From positions 1 to 44,331 of the forward strand of contig CALVLC010000018.1 of the NCBI GenBank assembly GCA_944336335.1: 44,331 bases of DNA, given 5' to 3'. Shown one piece after another: positions 41,318 through 44,331 of the stretch (the stretch's first letter is position 1; every line of letters starts with the position of its first letter). Source of the DNA: an uncultured Bacilli bacterium. GTDB taxonomy: Bacteria; Bacillota_I; Bacilli_A; RFN20; CAG-826. Both the position numbers and the translations under genes were made by a program. Below the pieces are notes generated by a model. It did no database searches and had not been told where the DNA came from. It saw only the letters and a program-made list of their open reading frames with translations.

Positions 41318-42367
41318 ATGACTATTGAAATGGTAAAAACTTCAAATATGTTGAAGTTATACTTGGAAGAAAACAATTTTACAATTAACGATTTATTAAA
41401 AGTGACAGATGTAAGTAGTGCAACTCTTTATAATTTTTTTGCTGGAAGGGGTAAATTTACTTATAAGATAGCTTTAGGTATTAATAAGTTAATGCCTGAA
41501 TTGTCAATACCTTTTCTTATGAAATATGATGCCGAATATAATGCTTATGTCAGTGAATTCACAACTCAAAATAATATAAAAAATCCAAAGGAATTAATTT
41601 CATATTTTTCGTTAGATAAATTTTATCCTGAATTTAAAGGAAGCGATATAGATTTATGTAAAATCGGTATGAATGTTTTCGGCAAAGAAAATTTTATAAA
41701 TAAAAGAATTGATTTTATCGAAGTGAGTGGATATGCATTCGCTAAGGCTTCTAAGCCAAATGAAGTAATTGCTTGTACGCGGGTAAAAAACACACTTGTT
41801 AATGCAAAGAAGGTTAACACAAATTGGGAAAGCAAAAAATTAGACTATGAGGCGCTAAATTATGTACTTAATAACATTTACATGTACAGTGCAACAACAA
41901 CAATAGAAGAAACCAAGGATTCCTTTGAATTAATAGCAAATGAAATTGGAATCAATTATTACTTTGCAAATAGTGTTCCTAATTCAAGAGTTAAAGGCGT
42001 GAGCGTATTGACTAACGAAGGTTCCGTATTTGTATTAGTAAGCGATTTATTTCATTGTATCGAAAATTTATGGTTAACTTTTATACATGAACTTATTCAT
42101 ATAAAAACTAACGATTTCTATAATTCGCTATCTATAGGCGACGGCAAAGCAGAAAGTATTGAAAGGAAAGTTGAAGAAGATGTTGCCGAGCTTCTTATCG
42201 GTAATTTTCAATTTAACAAAAATATTTCGTTAATTGAAAATGCTTATGAAATGTCGAATGTTAGAAAGATACCTGTAGGCTTAGCTGCTGAATTAATACG
42301 TTCAAAAACTAATACTTATAGTAATAGAGATTTAAATGGTTTGGTTCATATATATAAGAAATATTAG
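41318..42367 (+). CDS. HigA-like XRE regulator with ImmA/IrrE metallopeptidase domain
   Basis: 349 residues. N-terminal helix-turn-helix at about residues 8-60 (LKLYLEENNFTINDLLKVTDVSSATLYNFF, split as two helices), and a C-terminal zinc-protease motif HELIH at 257-261 with a downstream Glu-rich helix (KVEEDVAELLIG). This two-domain build is that of antitoxins of RelE/HigB-type modules and of ImmR/ImmA-like regulators, which repress their own promoter. GAGG lies before the ATG, 8 bases after the toxin stop. The gene is intact although its toxin is frameshifted. Confidence 0.8.
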   Translation: MTIEMVKTSNMLKLYLEENNFTINDLLKVTDVSSATLYNFFAGRGKFTYKIALGINKLMPELSIPFLMKYDAEYNAYVSEFTTQNNIKNPKELISYFSLDKFYPEFKGSDIDLCKIGMNVFGKENFINKRIDFIEVSGYAFAKASKPNEVIACTRVKNTLVNAKKVNTNWESKKLDYEALNYVLNNIYMYSATTTIEETKDSFELIANEIGINYYFANSVPNSRVKGVSVLTNEGSVFVLVSDLFHCIENLWLTFIHELIHIKTNDFYNSLSIGDGKAESIERKVEEDVAELLIGNFQFNKNISLIENAYEMSNVRKIPVGLAAELIRSKTNTYSNRDLNGLVHIYKKY

Positions 42368-42387
42368 TTTTTTTGTATGGAGGTTTT

Positions 42388-42567
42388 ATGGACATTGCTA
42401 TTCGGAGTTTGATTATTGAAATAATGAGCTTAATTGTTTCGATAGTATCTACTATTGTTGCTTGTAAAGCGGTTTCTGTCATTAAGCAAATTAACAATCA
42501 CCAAAAAATTAATGGTGATAATAACTATCAAATTTATAAAGGAGATTTACATGAAAGAAGTGAATGA
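42388..42567 (+). CDS. Small membrane protein paired with the Abi-alpha-like gene
   Basis: 59 residues from ATG 42388 behind GGAGG; an ATG at 42373 precedes that site. One membrane helix (residues about 5-30, IEIMSLIVSIVSTIVACKAV), then a polar tail, QKINGDNNYQIYKGD. The tail motif is almost the same as the start of the next protein (QKIEGQNNHQI). Its end overlaps the next gene by 17 bases, so the two are translated together. Function unknown. It could hold the partner at the membrane. Confidence 0.6.
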   Translation: MDIAIRSLIIEIMSLIVSIVSTIVACKAVSVIKQINNHQKINGDNNYQIYKGDLHERSE

Positions 42568-43309
42568 TCAAAAAATTGAAGGTCAAAATAATCACCAAAT
42601 TATCGGAAGCAATAACCAAATTAATATCCGTTACGGTTTGAGCAAAGAAGAAATCTGTGTTTTGATTAAATCTTTAGGTGTTTTAAATAAAGATGAAGTC
42701 GCAGAAATAATACAAAACACTTTAGATAAGATGGATTTTTCTAAAATCATAAAACCTGATGCAAGGATTTTTGTTCCTATGGTTACACAATTATCTTATA
42801 GTTTTAACGAAGACCTTATAAAACAAACTTATAAAAAAATGCTTGAATCAAGTTTGAATATAGATAAAAGAAATTTAATTCATCCAGCGTTTGTCCAAAT
42901 TATTTCACAATTGAATTCTGAAGAGATTAAAATTTTAAATAAACTTGAGTTATCATCGTTGGATTTATACCCCTTAGTGTCAATGAGTGTTGTGTTTGAG
43001 AACAAAAAAGGGTCAATGGTCGCCTCAAAATATTTTTCTGATATTGGATATGGTGTTTGTGAATATCCTGAAAATATATGCTCATATTTGGAAAATTTGG
43101 AAAGATTAAAAATAATTGAAATACCAGAGACAAAACACATAAGTTCGGATGAACTATATGAAAATCTAATTAATCATAATGCATTAAAACAGTTACGCGA
43201 GATTATACAAAAAAAATATTCGAACATTGTAGATTTTGAATATAAAAAAACTTTTTTTCGCTTAACAACATTTGGTGTTAATTTTCTTAGTTGTTGTAAA
43301 ATTGATTAA
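42551..43309 (+). CDS. Abi-alpha (DUF4393)-like protein
   Basis: 252 residues from ATG 42551, with AAAGGAG 9 bases upstream; a longer frame from TTG 42455 overlaps the small gene and is unlikely. The head carries QKIEGQNNHQIIGSNNQI, a polar G-NN repeat. The core SYSFNEDLIKQTYKKMLESS, then IHPAFVQIISQLNSEEIKIL, is the signature of Abi-alpha/DUF4393 proteins, which in other genomes lie near restriction-modification and abortive infection genes. The C-terminal about 110 residues look like a winged-helix (FFRLTTFGVNFL). No catalytic site is evident. Operon partner of the small membrane protein. Confidence 0.7.
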   Translation: MKEVNDQKIEGQNNHQIIGSNNQINIRYGLSKEEICVLIKSLGVLNKDEVAEIIQNTLDKMDFSKIIKPDARIFVPMVTQLSYSFNEDLIKQTYKKMLESSLNIDKRNLIHPAFVQIISQLNSEEIKILNKLELSSLDLYPLVSMSVVFENKKGSMVASKYFSDIGYGVCEYPENICSYLENLERLKIIEIPETKHISSDELYENLINHNALKQLREIIQKKYSNIVDFEYKKTFFRLTTFGVNFLSCCKID

Positions 43310-43546
43310 ATGCGAAATAAATTTGTTGCTATAAAAGTATTAAGCATAGATGTCGTTGTTGGTTTACTTGAAGTTAGATGTGATCAAATTCTATCTAAAG
43401 AAGTATCTATAAAAGATTGCTTAGTCAATATAAATACCGCAGAACTACTGCCGAAACGTAAAGACGCAATTGTCAACGACAAGAGTTATACGAAATTTAT
43501 AAAACACGAATTAATCGGACTTAGTGGTCTAAAACTTTTTGTCTAA
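43310..43546 (+). CDS. Small protein of unknown function
   Basis: 78 residues. ATG follows the Abi-alpha stop directly (TAAATG), no RBS, so translation would be coupled. Basic and beta-rich in appearance (FVAIKVLSIDVVVGLLEVRCDQ). I recognise no family. Could be a third member of the same module, or a decaying gene. The run of identifiable codons ends cleanly in TAA. Confidence 0.5.
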   Translation: MRNKFVAIKVLSIDVVVGLLEVRCDQILSKEVSIKDCLVNINTAELLPKRKDAIVNDKSYTKFIKHELIGLSGLKLFV

Positions 43547-43703
43547 AAATGTTGCACAAAAAATAAGAGATAAAAGTAATCGATGGGAACTTATGTTCAA
43601 TTATCGTGATTAATTCGCTCTTAAAAAGTTTGACAAGTTACAACATTATTTACTTATTTTGCTTATTGCTGTATTAATTGTTTTCTATACGAGGGAAGAT
43701 AAG

Positions 43704-43931
43704 ATGAAAAATAATGAAATTGTGAAGATCAGAAATAGTGTAAAAGTTCTTTATCATTTTACAACTCTTTCAAATTTTAGATTAATTATCGATGGGAAGA
43801 AATTAAAATTTGGAGAACTTGAAAATTCCAACGATCCAAAAGAAGGAATTTATCCAAAAAATATTGTATATATTGAGTGCAATTTAATTTCTCTATATTC
43901 GTTTTTGAAAGGAGGGCGAAAGATTGTTTAA
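43704..43931 (+). pseudogene. DUF2971 protein, N-terminal fragment
   Basis: 75 residues from ATG 43704 behind GAGGGAAG. KVLYHFTTLSNFRLIIDGKK, then LKFGELENSNDPKEG, is the conserved start of DUF2971 proteins, which are usually 200-300 residues and often found in defence neighbourhoods. After about residue 55 the sequence is unrelated and the frame stops at 43931, so at least two thirds of the gene are missing. An upstream in-frame start at 43659 adds a hydrophobic stretch but has no RBS. Confidence 0.55.
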
Positions 43932-43963
43932 TGAACGATGATTTATAGTAAGTATTAAAGTTT

Positions 43964-43977
43964 TAACTACGTTATTA
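43964..43977 (-). promoter_or_regulatory. Operator-like 14-mer, one mismatch to the ATPase operators
   Basis: On the minus strand this reads TAATAACGTAGTTA, differing at one position from the TAACAACGTAGTTA pair at 11482-11510. It lies just past the truncated DUF2971 gene, with no gene of its own in the window. Confidence 0.45.
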
Positions 43978-44096
43978 AACTTATTCCAGTTATGAATAAA
44001 AATACGTAATAGCAAAGCTTTTGATACTTACAGTATTATTGAAGTCGCTAGCACTATCGAACAAATACTAGAAGTTTGATTTTGCTAATAAAAAAT

Positions 44097-44137
44097 AAAG
44101 TGCTAGAGCTATATAGCTAATGCTGGCACTTTTTTTT
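44097..44137 (+). terminator. Strong Rho-independent terminator
   Basis: AAAGTGCTAG pairs over 10 bp with CTGGCACTTT, followed by a T-tract; the loop holds the palindrome AGCTATATAGCT. Confidence 0.8.
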
Positions 44138-44182
44138 ACATTTTTCTCGAAGATTATCTAAGTAAATGATTTAATTATTTAT

Positions 44183-44311
44183 ATGAAGAAAAATGTGTTT
44201 AGAGAAAAAATACACGACAACATAACTAAGGAAGAATTGGTTGAACTTACTGGTGCTTTAACTAGATCAGTTGACATAATGTTTGAAAACATCGAAAGTA
44301 TTTTTATATAA
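44183..44311 (+). CDS. Possible small protein, 42 residues
   Basis: ATG 44183 to TAA 44311, MKKNVFREKIHDNITKEELV at the start, charged and probably helical. No RBS is visible. AT-rich sequence just upstream could act as a -10 (TATTTA), so a leaderless start is possible. Not recognised. Codon use is normal; may be chance. Confidence 0.3.
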   Translation: MKKNVFREKIHDNITKEELVELTGALTRSVDIMFENIESIFI

Positions 44312-44331
44312 TGATTGGCTTTGCAAATCAT

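Noticed and set aside
42455..42550. Longer N-terminus of the Abi-alpha-like protein from a TTG
   Set aside because: It overlaps the small membrane protein in another frame; ATG 42551 has a good AAAGGAG site.
42880..43140. Two minus-strand frames of 68-86 codons within the Abi-alpha-like gene
   Set aside because: Shadow frames with no RBS opposite a well supported coding sequence.

Overview
The window is about 44 kb of very AT-rich DNA (roughly 30 % G+C by eye) from a low-GC Gram-positive-type bacterium. Evidence: strong Shine-Dalgarno sites of the GGAGG type, lipobox lipoproteins, a type II-A CRISPR-Cas locus, and a Wzx/Wzy exopolysaccharide cluster of streptococcal style (CpsE-, Cps14F/G-like genes). 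TGG is used for tryptophan and genes end in TGA (cas2, csn2, the RelE-like gene), so the code is standard and this is not a Mycoplasma. BspA-type surface lipoproteins plus this layout suggest an uncultured gut Bacilli/Erysipelotrichia-like lineage; that placement is inference.

Layout. (1) 1-600: start of an IS607/MerR-type DNA-binding protein reading out of the window, next to the 3' remnant of a MATE transporter. (2) 641-3366: housekeeping-like genes (TPR protein, SDR oxidoreductase, HdeD-like membrane protein). (3) 3584-10186: three-gene operon of large surface proteins with bacterial Ig-like domains, two of them with BspA-type leucine-rich repeats. (4) 10187-14770: accessory zone with a decayed AbiEi-like gene and its operator, an intact DUF234-type ATPase behind twin operators, and a hairpin-rich 1.9 kb gap that holds a diverged second tracrRNA-like element. 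(5) 14771-21508: complete type II-A system in the order tracrRNA, cas9, cas1, cas2, csn2, leader, array of nine full repeats. The array ends in a truncated repeat close to the start of the polysaccharide cluster. (6) 21567-38676: exopolysaccharide cluster with two tandem Wzy-like paralogues, a priming sugar transferase, Alg14/Alg13-like pair, GT32, a third Wzy-like protein, two GT2 enzymes, then rmlB, rmlA, NDP-hexose 2,3-dehydratase, Gfo/Idh 3-ketoreductase, rmlC, a 4-ketoreductase-like SDR and Wzx. There is no rmlD. Together these enzymes predict a dTDP-2,6-dideoxy-L-hexose instead of rhamnose. (7) 38698-44331: second defence-type island with a SIR2-like fragment, convergent sce7726/sce7725-family genes, a frameshifted RelE/HigB-like toxin with an intact HTH-ImmA antitoxin-like partner, a small membrane protein paired with an Abi-alpha-like protein, a small unknown protein and a truncated DUF2971 gene.

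Best leads: the second tracrRNA-like element at 13141-13227 with no matching repeat in the window; the membrane-protein/Abi-alpha pair whose facing ends share a QKI-G-NN-QI motif; the dideoxysugar pathway inside a surface polysaccharide locus; the CRISPR array running into the polysaccharide cluster; a 14-bp operator-like palindrome that recurs at both ends of the accessory DNA; and apparently leaderless promoters in the right-hand island.
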